Source: an uncultured Lysobacter sp. (GTDB taxonomy: Bacteria; Pseudomonadota; Gammaproteobacteria; Xanthomonadales; Xanthomonadaceae). From it: a stretch of 64,000 nucleotides of DNA. The stretch lies in the NCBI GenBank assembly GCA_946480055.1, contig CAMLID010000006.1:1-64000 (forward strand). The letters are read 5' to 3'. This document shows positions 45,301-53,149 of the stretch, one piece after another; position 1 is the first letter of the stretch; each line of letters begins with the position of its first letter. The notes under the pieces were generated by a model. That model was not told where the DNA came from. It was given only the letters and a program-made list of their open reading frames with translations, and ran no database searches. The translations under genes and the position numbers were made by a program.

Positions 45301-48300
45301 CGGCGACCGAAACCGCGGCAGCAGCCGACGGGCCGTTATTGGTGACCGTCAGGGTGAACACGACGTTCGTGCCGACGACCGGGGTCGCGTTGTCGACCGA
45401 CTTCGCCATGACCAGGTCGGCCGCGGCCACCGGGGTCGTGGTCGCGGTGCCGGTGTTGTTGCCCGGCGTCGGATCGTTGGTGGTCGAGCTGACCGTCGCG
45501 GTGTTGAGGTAGGTGCCCGTGGCGTTGACGGTCGCGGTGATCTGCAACGAGGCGCTCGCCGCATTGGCGAGGCTACCGATGGTCCACACGCCGGTGCCGG
45601 ACACGTAAGCGCCCGCACCATTGTCGGAGACGTAGGTGTAGCCGTTCGGCAGCAGGTCGGCGACCGAAACCGCGGCAGCAGCCGACGGACCGTTATTGGT
45701 CACCGTCAGGGTGAACACAACGTTCGTGCCGACGACCGGAGTCGCGTTGTCGACCGACTTGGCCATGGCCAGGTCGGCCGAAGCCGTCGGGGTCGTGGTC
45801 GCGGTGCCGGTGTTGTTGCCCGGAGTCGGATCGTTGGTGCTGGACGAAACGGTCGCGGTGTTGAGGTAGGTGCCGGCGGCGTTGACCGTTGCGGTGATCT
45901 GCAGCGAGGTCGAGGCCGCGTTGGCGAGGTTGCCGATGGTCCACACGCCGGTGCCTGACACATAGGCGCCCGCACCGTTGTCCGAAACGTAGGTGTAACC
46001 GTTCGGCAGCGGGTCGGCGACCGACACCGCGGCCGCCGGCGACGGGCCGTTATTGGTGACCGTCAGGGTGAACACGACGTTCGTGCCGACGACCGGATTC
46101 GCATTCGACACGCCCTTGACGATGGCCAGGTCGGCCGTCGGGATCGGGCCCGGCGTCGAGGTCGAGGTGTTGTTGCCCGGGTTCGGATCGTTGGTGGTCG
46201 AGCTGACCGTCGCGGTGTTCGCGTACGGGCCGGCGGCGTTGACGGTCACCAGGATGTTCAGCGCGGTGCTGGCGCCGCTGGCGAGGTTGCCGATGGTCCA
46301 GGCGCCGGTGCCGGGCACGTACGCACCCGCGCTGTTGTCGGACACGTAGGCGTAACCGGCCGGCAACAGGTCGGCGACGGACACGCCGGCCGCGGCCGAC
46401 GGACCGTTGTTGGTCACGGTCAGGGTGAAGGTGATGCTGTCGCCGACATTCGGGTTGGCGTTCGACACGCTCTTGACTATCGCCAGGTCGGCGGAAGCCA
46501 CCGGCGTCGGAGTCGAGGTCGAGGTGTTGTTGCCCGGGGTCGGGTCGTTCGTGGTCGACGACACCGTGGCGGTGTTGGCGTAGGTACCTGTCGCGTTGAC
46601 CGTGGCGGTGATCTGCAACGAGGTCGAGGCCGCGTCGGCGAGGCTGCCGATGGTCCACACGCCGGTGCCCGGCACGTAGGAGCCGGCGCCATTGTCGGAG
46701 ACGTAGGTGTAGCCGTTCGGCAGCAGGTCGGCGACCGACACGGCCGCCGCAGCGGACGGGCCGTTGTTGGTGACGGTCAGGGTGAAGACGACGTTGCTGC
46801 CGACGACCGGGGTCGCGTTCGACACGCCCTTGACGATCGCCAGATCGGCCCGCGCCACGATGTCGGTGATGGCCGAGCTGCTGTCGTTGCTCGGGGTCGG
46901 ATCGATAGCGCCAGCCGGCACCGCGACCGTCGCGGTGTTGGTGATCGTACCCGGCGTGGTCGCTGTGCCGGTCACGGTGAAGGTGACGAAGCTGGTGTCG
47001 GCGCTGGTCGCCGCGCCGGTGTCGACCGGCAGATCGGCGGCGATGTTGAGGTCGCCGACGCCCGAGGGCGCAACGCAGCTCGCGCCGCCGGTGCCGACGC
47101 AGGTCCAGCTGACCGACGTTACGTTGGTCGGCACGGTGTCTTCGATGACCGCGTTGGCGATGTCGCTCAGGCCGTTGTTCCAGACCTGGATCGCGTAGGT
47201 GACGGTGTCGCCCTCGTTGACGGTCGCGGGGCCGGTCTTCTGGATCGCCAGATCCGCCGAGGCGGTCGGCGTGGTGGTCGCGGTACCGGTGTTGTTGCCC
47301 GGGGTCGGATCGTTGGTGGTCGAGCTAACCGTCGCGCTGTTGAGGTAGGTGCCCGTGGCGTTGACCGTTGCGATGATCTGCAGCGAGGTCGAGGCCGCGT
47401 TGGCGAGACTGCCGATGGTCCACACACCGGTGCCCGGCACGTAAGCGCCGCCACCGTTGTCGGATACATAGGTGTAGCCGTCCGGCAGCAGGTCGGCGAC
47501 CGACACTGCGGCCGCAGCCGACGGGCCGTTGTTGGTGACCGTCAGCGTGAAGGTGACACTGCTGCCGACGACCGGGGTCGCATTGGACACGCCCTTGACG
47601 ATCGCCAGGTCGGCCGAAGCCGTCGGAGTCGGGGTCGAGGTCGCGGTGTTGTTGCCCGGAGTCGGATCGGTGGTGGTCGAGGTGACCGTCGCCGTGTTGG
47701 CGTAGGTGCCGGTCGCGCGCACGGTCGCGACGATCTGCAGTGCGGTCGAAGCGCCGTTGGCCAGAGCGCCGATGGTCCAGGCGCCGGTGCCCGGCACGTA
47801 AGCACCGCCACCGTTGTCGGAGACGTAGGTGTAGCCGTTGGGCAGCAGGTCGGCGACCGAAACGCCGGCCGAGGCCGACGGACCGTTGTTGGTCACCGTC
47901 AGGGTGAAGACGACGTTCGTGCCGATGACCGGGGTCGCGTTATCGACCGACTTCGCCATGACCAGGTCGGCCGAAGCCACCGGCGTCGGGGTCGCGGTGC
48001 TGGTGTTGTTGCCCGGGGTCGGATCGTTGGTGTTCGTGGTGACGGTCGCCGTGTTCGCGTAGGTACCCGTCGCGCGCACGGTGGCGACGATCTGCAGCGA
48101 GCTCGAAGCACCGTTGGTCAGCGCGAAGATGGTCCATACGCCGGTGCCGGGCACGTAGGCGCCGCCACCGTTATCGGACACGTAGGTGTAGCCGTTCGGC
48201 AGCAAATCGGCGACCGAAACGCCGGCCCAAGCCGACGGGCCGTTGTTGGTGACGGTCAGAGTGAAGGTGACGTTGCTGCCCACGGTCGGGGTGCTGTTCG

Positions 48301-51229
48301 ACACGCCCTTCACGATGGACATGTCGGCCCAAGGCATTGGGGTCGGGGTCGACGTCGAGGTGTTGTTGCCCGGAGTCGGATCGGTGGTGGTCGAGGTGAC
48401 CGTCGCCGTATTCGCGTAGGTGCCCGTGGCACGCACGGTGGCCACGATCTGCAGCGCGGTCGAAGCGCCGTTGGCCAGCGCGCCGATGGTCCACACGCCA
48501 GTGCCCGCAACGTAAGCGCCGGCGCCGTTGTCGGACACATAGGTATAGCCGTTCGGCAGCAGATCCGCGACCGAGACGCCGGCCGAGGCCGACGGGCCGT
48601 TGTTGGTCACCGTCAGGGTGAAGGTGACGTTGGCGCCCACCATCGGGATGTTGTTCGACACGCCCTTCACGATGGCCAGGTCGGCCAAAGCCACCGGCGT
48701 CGGCGTCGAGGTGCTGGTGTTGTTGCCCGGGATCGGATCGTTCGAAGTCGAGCTGACCGTCGCGGTGTTCGCGTAGGTACCCGTCGCACGCACGGTCGCG
48801 ACGATCTGCAACGATGCGCTGGCGCCGTTGGCGAGGTTGCCGATGGTCCATGCACCGGTGCCGGACACATAGGCACCGGCGCCGTTGTCCGACACGTAGG
48901 TGTAGCCGTTCGGCAGCAGATCGGCGACTGCGGCGCCCGTCGCCGGCGAAGGACCGTTGTTGGTGACCGTCAGAGTGAAAGTGACGTTCGTGCCCACGGT
49001 CGGAGTGCTGTTCGACACGCCCTTCACGATCGACAGATCGGCCGAAGCCACCGGCGTCGGGGTCGATGTCGAGGTGTTGTTGCCCGGAGTCGGATCGGTG
49101 GTGGTCGAGGTGACCGTCGCCGTGTTGGCGTAGGTTCCGGTCGCGCGCACGGTCGCCACGATCTGCAGCGCGGTCGAGGCACCATTGGCCAGCGCGCCGA
49201 TGGTCCATACGCCGGTGCCGGACACGTAAGCGCCGCCACCGTTATCGGATACATAGGTGTAGCCGTTCGGCAGCAAGTCGGCCACGGACACGCCAGCCGA
49301 GGCCGACGGACCGTTGTTGGTCACCGTCATGGTGAAGGTGACGTTGGTGCCGACGGTCGGAGTGCTGTTCGACACGCCCTTGACGATCGACAGATCGGCC
49401 GAAGCCACCGGCGTCGGGGTCGAAGTCGAGGTGTTGTTGCCCGGAGTCGGATCGGTGGTGGTCGAGGTGACCGTCGCCGTGTTGGCGTAGGTTCCGGTCG
49501 CGCGCACGGTCGCCACGATCTGCAGCGCGGTCGAGGCACCATTGGCCAGCGCGCCGATGGTCCACACACCGGTGCCGGACACGTAGGCGCCCGCGCCGTT
49601 GTCCGACACGTAGGTGTAGCCGTTGGGCAGCAGATCGGCGACCGCAACGCCGGCCGAGGCCGACGGGCCATTGTTGGTGACCGTCAGGGTGAAGGTGACG
49701 TTGGTGCCGACGGTCGGAGTGCTGTTCGACACGCCCTTGACGATCGACAGATCGGCCGAAGCCACCGGCGTCGGGGTCGAAGTCGAGGTGTTGTTGCCCG
49801 GGGTCGGATCACCGGTGGTCGAGCTGACCGTCGCCGTGTTGGCGTAGGTGCCGGTCGCGCGCACGGTGGCGACGATCTGCAGCGAGACCGAAGCGCCGTT
49901 GGCCAGCGCGCCGATGGTCCACACGCCGGTACCGGACACATAGGCGCCCGCGCCGTTATCCGACACATAGGTGTAGCCGTTCGGCAGCAGATCGGCGACC
50001 GCAACGCCGGCCGAGGCCGACGGACCGTTGTTGGTGACCGTCAGGGTGAAGGTGACGTTGGAGCCCACCGCGGGGGTCGCGTTCGACACGCCCTTGGTGA
50101 TCGCCAGGTCGGCCTGCGCCGCGATGGTGGTGTTGGCCGAACTGCTGTTGTTGGCCGGAGTCGGATCGGTCGTGCCGGCCGGCGCCGCAACGGTCGCGGT
50201 GTTGGTGATTGCACCCGGCGTGGTCGCGGTGCCGGTCACGGTGATGGTGACGAAGCTGGTGTCGGCGCTGGTGGTCGCGCCGGTGTCGACCGGCAGGTTC
50301 GCGGTCAGGGCGATGCTGTTGCCGGTGCCGCTGGGCGCGCTGCAGGTCGAACCCGCACCGGTGCCGGCGCAGGTCCAGCTGACCGAGGTCAGATTGGCCG
50401 GCACGGTGTCGGAGATGCTCGCGCCGGTGACCGCACTCGGGCCATTGTTCCAGACCCGGATCGTGTAGCTGACCGTGCCGCCCTGATTGACGGTCGCGGT
50501 GCCGGTCTTGGCGATCGCCAGATCGGCGAGCGCGGTGATGGTGGTGTTGGCCGAACTGCTGTTGTTACCCGGGGTCGGATCGGTCGCGCCAGCCGGCACC
50601 GCGATCGAGGCGGTGTTGGTGATCGCGCCCGGCGTGGTCGCCGTGCCGGTCACGGTCACGGTCACGAACGCGGTATCGGCCGTGGTGGTCGCGCCGGTAT
50701 CGACCGGCAGGTTCGCGGTCAGGCTGATGCTGTTGCCGGTGCCTGTGGCGGCGCTGCAGGTCGAGCCTGCGCCGGTGCCGGCGCAGGTCCAGCTGACCGA
50801 GGTCAGGTTGGCCGGCACGGTGTCGGTGATGGTCGCGCCGAGCGAGCTGCTCAGGCCGTTGTTCCAGGCGCGAATCGTGTAGGTGACGGTGCCGCCCTGA
50901 TTGACGGTGGCGGTACCGGTCTTGCTGATCGCCAGATCGGACGAAGCCGCCAGGGTGTTGGTGTCGGTCGAGGAGCAGACGCCGGCGCTGAAGACGCGGC
51001 CGGCCCCGGTGCACGAAGCGCCGCTGTTGGTGACGCCGCTGGGCGGCGAGATGCTCGCGGTATTGCTCAGCGAAGGAGGAAATGTCTGCGCCAGCGCCAG
51101 CGGCGCGGCGAGCATCAGCATCGCGGCCAGCGCGATGCGCGACACGGTCCGGGACAAACGCGATCCGGCGTACTCCTCGCGGCGATGCTGCTGCGGGCGG
51201 GCGGTCGGATGGGTGTTGACGGTCTTCAT
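39365..51229 (-). CDS. Giant DUF11/Ig-like/OmpA surface protein
   Basis: This is a 3954-aa protein. It has an extended signal peptide (about 48 residues, ending in LALAQ), then about 19 DUF11 units of about 119 residues at 97-2415, each of the form ADLAIVKGVSNATP... NNGPSA...ADLLPNGYTYVSD. Two units near the start and one near residue 1340 are a different subtype (KTGTATVNQGGTVTY). Next come about ten Ig-like units (2415-3385) with TPQNT...NDT...NGSYTYTP patterns. One more DUF11-like unit, an SdrD/B-like segment (VYDDRDGDGWQDPAKA), and two tandem OmpA-like domains at about 3760 and 3855 (LLFDTDQDTIRPQYRGLISE) close it. OmpA domains bind peptidoglycan, so the stalk would be fixed in the periplasm and project outward. 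It is probably an adhesin. Confidence 0.85.
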   Translation of the reverse strand: MKTVNTHPTARPQQHRREEYAGSRLSRTVSRIALAAMLMLAAPLALAQTFPPSLSNTASISPPSGVTNSGASCTGAGRVFSAGVCSSTDTNTLAASSDLAISKTGTATVNQGGTVTYTIRAWNNGLSSSLGATITDTVPANLTSVSWTCAGTGAGSTCSAATGTGNSISLTANLPVDTGATTTADTAFVTVTVTGTATTPGAITNTASIAVPAGATDPTPGNNSSSANTTITALADLAIAKTGTATVNQGGTVSYTIRVWNNGPSAVTGASISDTVPANLTSVSWTCAGTGAGSTCSAPSGTGNSIALTANLPVDTGATTSADTSFVTITVTGTATTPGAITNTATVAAPAGTTDPTPANNSSSANTTIAAQADLAITKGVSNATPAVGSNVTFTLTVTNNGPSASAGVAVADLLPNGYTYVSDNGAGAYVSGTGVWTIGALANGASVSLQIVATVRATGTYANTATVSSTTGDPTPGNNTSTSTPTPVASADLSIVKGVSNSTPTVGTNVTFTLTVTNNGPSASAGVAVADLLPNGYTYVSDNGAGAYVSGTGVWTIGALANGASTALQIVATVRATGTYANTATVTSTTTDPTPGNNTSTSTPTPVASADLSIVKGVSNSTPTVGTNVTFTMTVTNNGPSASAGVSVADLLPNGYTYVSDNGGGAYVSGTGVWTIGALANGASTALQIVATVRATGTYANTATVTSTTTDPTPGNNTSTSTPTPVASADLSIVKGVSNSTPTVGTNVTFTLTVTNNGPSPATGAAVADLLPNGYTYVSDNGAGAYVSGTGAWTIGNLANGASASLQIVATVRATGTYANTATVSSTSNDPIPGNNTSTSTPTPVALADLAIVKGVSNNIPMVGANVTFTLTVTNNGPSASAGVSVADLLPNGYTYVSDNGAGAYVAGTGVWTIGALANGASTALQIVATVRATGTYANTATVTSTTTDPTPGNNTSTSTPTPMPWADMSIVKGVSNSTPTVGSNVTFTLTVTNNGPSAWAGVSVADLLPNGYTYVSDNGGGAYVPGTGVWTIFALTNGASSSLQIVATVRATGTYANTATVTTNTNDPTPGNNTSTATPTPVASADLVMAKSVDNATPVIGTNVVFTLTVTNNGPSASAGVSVADLLPNGYTYVSDNGGGAYVPGTGAWTIGALANGASTALQIVATVRATGTYANTATVTSTTTDPTPGNNTATSTPTPTASADLAIVKGVSNATPVVGSSVTFTLTVTNNGPSAAAAVSVADLLPDGYTYVSDNGGGAYVPGTGVWTIGSLANAASTSLQIIATVNATGTYLNSATVSSTTNDPTPGNNTGTATTTPTASADLAIQKTGPATVNEGDTVTYAIQVWNNGLSDIANAVIEDTVPTNVTSVSWTCVGTGGASCVAPSGVGDLNIAADLPVDTGAATSADTSFVTFTVTGTATTPGTITNTATVAVPAGAIDPTPSNDSSSAITDIVARADLAIVKGVSNATPVVGSNVVFTLTVTNNGPSAAAAVSVADLLPNGYTYVSDNGAGSYVPGTGVWTIGSLADAASTSLQITATVNATGTYANTATVSSTTNDPTPGNNTSTSTPTPVASADLAIVKSVSNANPNVGDSITFTLTVTNNGPSAAAGVSVADLLPAGYAYVSDNSAGAYVPGTGAWTIGNLASGASTALNILVTVNAAGPYANTATVSSTTNDPNPGNNTSTSTPGPIPTADLAIVKGVSNANPVVGTNVVFTLTVTNNGPSPAAAVSVADPLPNGYTYVSDNGAGAYVSGTGVWTIGNLANAASTSLQITATVNAAGTYLNTATVSSSTNDPTPGNNTGTATTTPTASADLAMAKSVDNATPVVGTNVVFTLTVTNNGPSAAAAVSVADLLPNGYTYVSDNGAGAYVSGTGVWTIGSLANAASASLQITATVNATGTYLNTATVSSTTNDPTPGNNTGTATTTPVAAADLVMAKSVDNATPVVGTNVVFTLTVTNNGPSAAAAVSVADLLPNGYTYVSDNGAGAYVSGTGVWTIGSLANTASTSLQITATVNATGTYLNTATVSSSTNDPTPGNNTGTATTIPVAAADLVMAKSVDNATPVVGTNVVFTLTVINNGPSASAGVSVADLLPNGYTYVSDNGAGAYAPGTGVWTIGNLANTASTSLQITATVNATGTYLNTATVSSTTNDPTPGNNTGTATTTPVASADLAMAKSVDNATPVVGTNVVFTLTVTNNGPSASAGVSVADLLPNGYTYVSDNGAGAYVSGTGVWTIGNLANAASTSLQITATVNATGTYLNTATVSSTTNDPTLGNNTNTATTTPTASADLSIDKDDAGASVVPGNNVAYTITVANAGPSAASNIVVSDPIPAGLNFASAAGAGWACVNNAGTVECSRPTLAAGGNAAIALTLAVPANYAGASSISNTASVGSATADPNNGNDSDTETTPVSISIDAVDDPATVLPFAGGTVPNVTVNDTTNGVAVVIGVNATAPSIVSNGGLTGLIANPDGSFTVPAGTAPGAYTVGYRICTLPATTPATCDDANVPVVVGPNADDDNETTPQNVALNGNASSNDTASAGSVYSLVSGPANGTLTFNADGSYVYTPNTNFNGSDSFNYRVCLPAPNGTVCDTATVNITITAATIVAVDNTAATNFNTPVATNAVGNDTTSGGVIDPASVVPTNGTNGNVTCTAGNCTYSPNPGFAGIDSYDYTVCLATPNGTVCDTATVNVVVGPNAGDDSETTPQNTALNATVTGNDNAPAGADYTLVGGTANGMLTLNSDGSYVYTPNANYSGPDSFSYSVCLPAPNGTVCDTATVTITVGGNAVTAVDDSASTPQNTPVGINVIGNDTTTGAPLNPASVSIVTPPTNGSVSCDSAGLCTYTPTAGFSGNTSFVYRVCDVSTPTPVCADATVAITVAQAVIVANDDDYSGSPVNGTNGSANVGNALTNDSLNGGAIDLAFVTLTVNDPNPGDGVSVAADGTVSVAAGTPAGNYVIPYQLCETARPSNCDPASITIVVDAAPIDAVDDPVATPVNGTTGGTGVINVFGNDTLNGAAATTTNVTLAPVSNGPLTVNGNGTVDVAPNTPAGVYTVTYRICEVLNPSNCDTAVVTVTVNAAPIDAVDDMVVTPVNGSTGATAVVNVLGNDTLNGSTLNPADVTLTPVTSGPLTVNANGTVDVAPNTPAGTYTVTYQICEVLNPSNCDTAVATVTVVAPAITAVDDLVGGGNGVTPQNTPLVTSVLGNDTLNGAPIDPALINITIASNPANGTVTVNSNGTIVYTPNPNFSGNDSYTYTVCEKLNPANCATATVSVLVQPNLVVATDDVATTNQQVPVTISVLGNDTVTSAPLDPASVFVTVAAANGTVNCAAAVCTYTPNQFFAGTDSFTYRVCDTSVPTPVCDTAVVTITVAANAPVLRLSKQSAQRSVKIGDLVRYTVIAENVGDSPARNATLVDTPPAGFTYVDGSLSVDDENDAASIGGTNPLRINGIDVAIGQRATIVYFLRVGAGVGKGVHSNSVTALDSNGSSIGNVATADVDMAGDPLLEDSLIMGSVYDDRDGDGWQDPAKAGGVRVQGGFAPGAYVAGSTTVDRGTGPQPEPDASAPLLHGIAIGDIAGRSSSADNAQHHQVVVRQTLRSLDFSDDFVLTTEEGSSVRMNAAGQTTVERVRGDAAKGLTAQDLQVTRQVSQVANGYEVSYTIRNEGIDERGIPGVRIASVEGLIMQTDAYGRYHLEGISGGDAARGRNFILKVDQATLPPGSVFTTENPRVRRVTQGVPTRFDFGVKLPAGEIRGGSSETDVELGEVMFEAGSDQVKSDYAPMFGKIAQRLRDADGGSVTITAQAEAEALAFARAHAVRAALSKELEPALAAKVRIDVVAGTDASALVSLDQAIKLGELLFDTDQDTIRPQYRGLISEIAKTLNREGRGVIGIVGRADPRGANAYNVQLGLRRAKAVFEAISAELEPKVKQKVRVDITDDTNAPVGVGGR
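43975..50945 (-). repeat. Tandem about 357-bp DUF11 repeats
   Basis: The DUF11 region of the giant gene repeats with a period of about 357 bp. Example: GTGCCGACGACCGGGGTCGC recurs on the plus strand near 44655, 45012, 45375 and 45730. Units 15-18 are nearly identical at DNA level, while the first two units are more diverged. High identity suggests recent duplication and scope for length change by recombination. Confidence 0.85.
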
Positions 51230-51247
51230 GCGTAAGCCCAGACAGGG

Positions 51248-52585
51248 TCAGTAAGCGCCGGCGTTGGCGTTGAACGCCACCGGTACGGTGATGGTGGCCG
51301 TGCCGTTCGCGAGCAGGTTCACGGTGAGCGAAACGGTGTTGCCGCCGGCGGTGCCGCCGTTGGCGGCGCTGCAGCTGGAGCCGGCGCTGGCGAGGCAGCT
51401 CCACGGACCGGACAGAGTCGCGCCGGCGGGCAGCGTGTCGGCGATCTGCGCGGCGCTGATCGTTACCGCGCCGAAGTTGCGCGCGATCAGCGTGTAGCTG
51501 GTACCGCCGCCCGGTGTGTAGCTGGTGGCGACATCGCTCTTGGCGATCGTCAGGTCGGACGTGGTCGCGTTGACGAAGGTGCAAGTGATGTTCTGATTGG
51601 CGCGGTAGTTGGCCGCGGCGATGGTCAGCGCGTTGCCGGCCAGCGACGAGGTCACGACGGCGTTGCCCTGATCGCGACAGGTCGCCGACTGCAGGGCGAA
51701 GCCGGTCACCGCGGTCTCGGTGATGCCGATCGCCGCGGCGTGGTTGGTGATCGGAAAGATCGCCGAGGTCTGCGGATTGAGGGTCGCGGTGTTGAGCGTC
51801 GGCGAACCCACGCCGTTGGTGCCGGTGAACGGAAAGCTGCCGGTGTTGGCCAGGGTCTGCTTGACGATGCGCAGATCCGAGCCGGCGATCGACCAGATCG
51901 CTTCCAAGCCGTCGCCGGCGCTGCCGCCGCCCGGATCGATGGCGGTAACGGTGAAGGTCAGGCTGGTGATGCCGGTACCGTCGAAGCGGATCGAACCGCA
52001 ACCGGTGCCGTTGGCGGCAGTGGTGCTGCATTCGGTGCTGCCCGCGGCAGCGCCACCCGTCGTGCGCTGAAAGGTATTGCCGGAGACGGTGAAGACCGAG
52101 TTTCCGCTGAGCCGGGTCAGACCGACGGAGCCACCGGTGGAGACGCTGCCGCTCAAGGTCCAAAGCGAGGAGTTGTTCTGACCGCCCGAAGAACCGCCGA
52201 CGCGGTCCATATGCAGCACCGGGTTGTCCACGGCTTTGCTGAAGGTGACGGTGATGGTGTAGGTGTTGGGCAGGATCACCATGTTCAGCGCGTTGGCGCC
52301 GGCGACCGTGCCCGTGTAGGGGTTGGACCAGAAGTTGGTGGTGTTGAACGTGCCGTTGCTATACGGATTGGCGCCGCCGCCGATCACGCCCGACCAGGTC
52401 ACCGTGACCCCGACTGCAGGCGAAGTGACGGTGGTGCCGGTGGTGGTCCAGGTACCGGTGGTCGCGGCCGAAACGCCGCCGGCGACGAACAACAGCACCG
52501 ACGACGCGCACAGCGCGATCAATCGGCGGATACGACGATAGGCGCGGTCGCGAGCGACGGCGCCAGTGAGCACTGCATGGGTCAT
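51248..52585 (-). CDS. Secreted DUF11-like protein, first gene of surface operon
   Basis: This 445-aa protein has a 40-residue signal region (LIALCASSVLLFVAGGVSAA). Residues 45-225 form a beta-rich domain (TVTWSGVIGGGANPYSNGTF; WTLSGSVSTGGSVGLTRL). A SpaA-like segment runs 230-340 (GSDLRIVKQTLANTGSFPF), and a DUF11 module follows (SDLTIAKSDVATSYTPGGGT). The protein stops at NANAGAY, where full DUF11 units would continue with NTA, so the last module lacks its final strands. It lies 18 bp before the giant gene and starts the operon. Function unknown; it may be a surface or secreted partner. Confidence 0.7.
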   Translation of the reverse strand: MTHAVLTGAVARDRAYRRIRRLIALCASSVLLFVAGGVSAATTGTWTTTGTTVTSPAVGVTVTWSGVIGGGANPYSNGTFNTTNFWSNPYTGTVAGANALNMVILPNTYTITVTFSKAVDNPVLHMDRVGGSSGGQNNSSLWTLSGSVSTGGSVGLTRLSGNSVFTVSGNTFQRTTGGAAAGSTECSTTAANGTGCGSIRFDGTGITSLTFTVTAIDPGGGSAGDGLEAIWSIAGSDLRIVKQTLANTGSFPFTGTNGVGSPTLNTATLNPQTSAIFPITNHAAAIGITETAVTGFALQSATCRDQGNAVVTSSLAGNALTIAAANYRANQNITCTFVNATTSDLTIAKSDVATSYTPGGGTSYTLIARNFGAVTISAAQIADTLPAGATLSGPWSCLASAGSSCSAANGGTAGGNTVSLTVNLLANGTATITVPVAFNANAGAY

Positions 52586-52823
52586 ACGATTTCGAACCTG
52601 CGCGCCATCACGCCGACCACGCCCGACTTCCCGTCGTGCGTACCCGAGCTATGCGACCTTGGTTGATCCCCTGAGCACCAACTAGGTGCCCCACATATGC
52701 CAACGCCGTGCTCGATCTCGTGTTCGAGCTACGGAGCGCGCGGACCCTACTAGCGACCTTTCCCTCGATCCCCTTCCGCACTGCGTGACCTCGTCAGCCT
52801 TGGCTTCGGAGGTCTGTTGCAAA

Positions 52824-52845
52824 TAGTGTGCCATCCATCACACTA
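52824..52845. promoter_or_regulatory. Candidate Clp/CRP binding site
   Basis: TAGTGTGC-CATCCA-TCACACTA contains TGTGC-N6-TCACA, nine of ten positions of the CRP consensus TGTGA-N6-TCACA, with flanking TAG/CTA symmetry. Clp of Xanthomonas and Lysobacter is a CRP-type regulator using a similar site. It lies 239 bp upstream of the surface operon and 305 bp upstream of ispB. Confidence 0.5.
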
Positions 52846-53093
52846 AGTGCGCAACCAACCGCACACTACCGGCCAGGACTGCGCTCCAAATCGAAACGCG
52901 CCTCGCTCGGGAGCTTTCGGGTCACATGCAGCCGTTGTACGTCACCTTTGTGTTCCCTTGAATCGGGGAATACCCCCAAATCCCACCGATTGCGTAGAGC
53001 ACGCGGGCGTCAATCGCACATATAGAGTGCATAGAGAACCCATAATCCGGCCGTAGGACCATGGCCCGCGACACGCCCATGGCGGCCCGGTCA

Positions 53094-53122
53094 TTCGGCT
53101 CAACGCGGCCTCGCCCTATACT
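53094..53122 (+). promoter_or_regulatory. Possible ispB promoter
   Basis: TATACT at 53117-53122 is a good -10 box. The -35 at 53094 (TTCGGC) is weak. The predicted start would be about 20 bp before the ispB ATG at 53150, which lacks a clear Shine-Dalgarno sequence. Confidence 0.35.
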
Positions 53123-53149
53123 TTCTTCCCCCACCGTACCGGCCGTCCC

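Larger units (their letters stand above)
52586..53149. other. Divergent intergenic region of surface operon and ispB
   Basis: No gene is visible in these 564 bp; open frames here lack motifs or ribosome sites. It must hold promoters for the minus-strand surface operon and for ispB. Features seen: a GCACC-AACTA-GGTGC hairpin near 52677, the CRP-like dyad at 52824-52845, and an AATCGG...CCGATT inverted repeat near 52962. Confidence 0.6.

Noticed and set aside
38939..45958. A 2339-codon open frame on the plus strand opposite the surface operon
   Set aside because: It is antisense to the repeat-coding DNA of the DUF11 giant and to the start of the barrel gene. Its Ala/Gly/Val/Arg/Asp-rich content reflects GC-rich codon structure, and the minus-strand genes have signal peptides, domains and ribosome sites.
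43975..50945. Periodic repeats as a CRISPR array
   Set aside because: The period is about 357 bp, the repeats are coding (DUF11), and there are no short spacers or cas genes.
52828..53056. Two short plus-strand frames in the surface-operon/ispB gap
   Set aside because: They lack ribosome sites and recognisable motifs and cover the CRP-like dyad.
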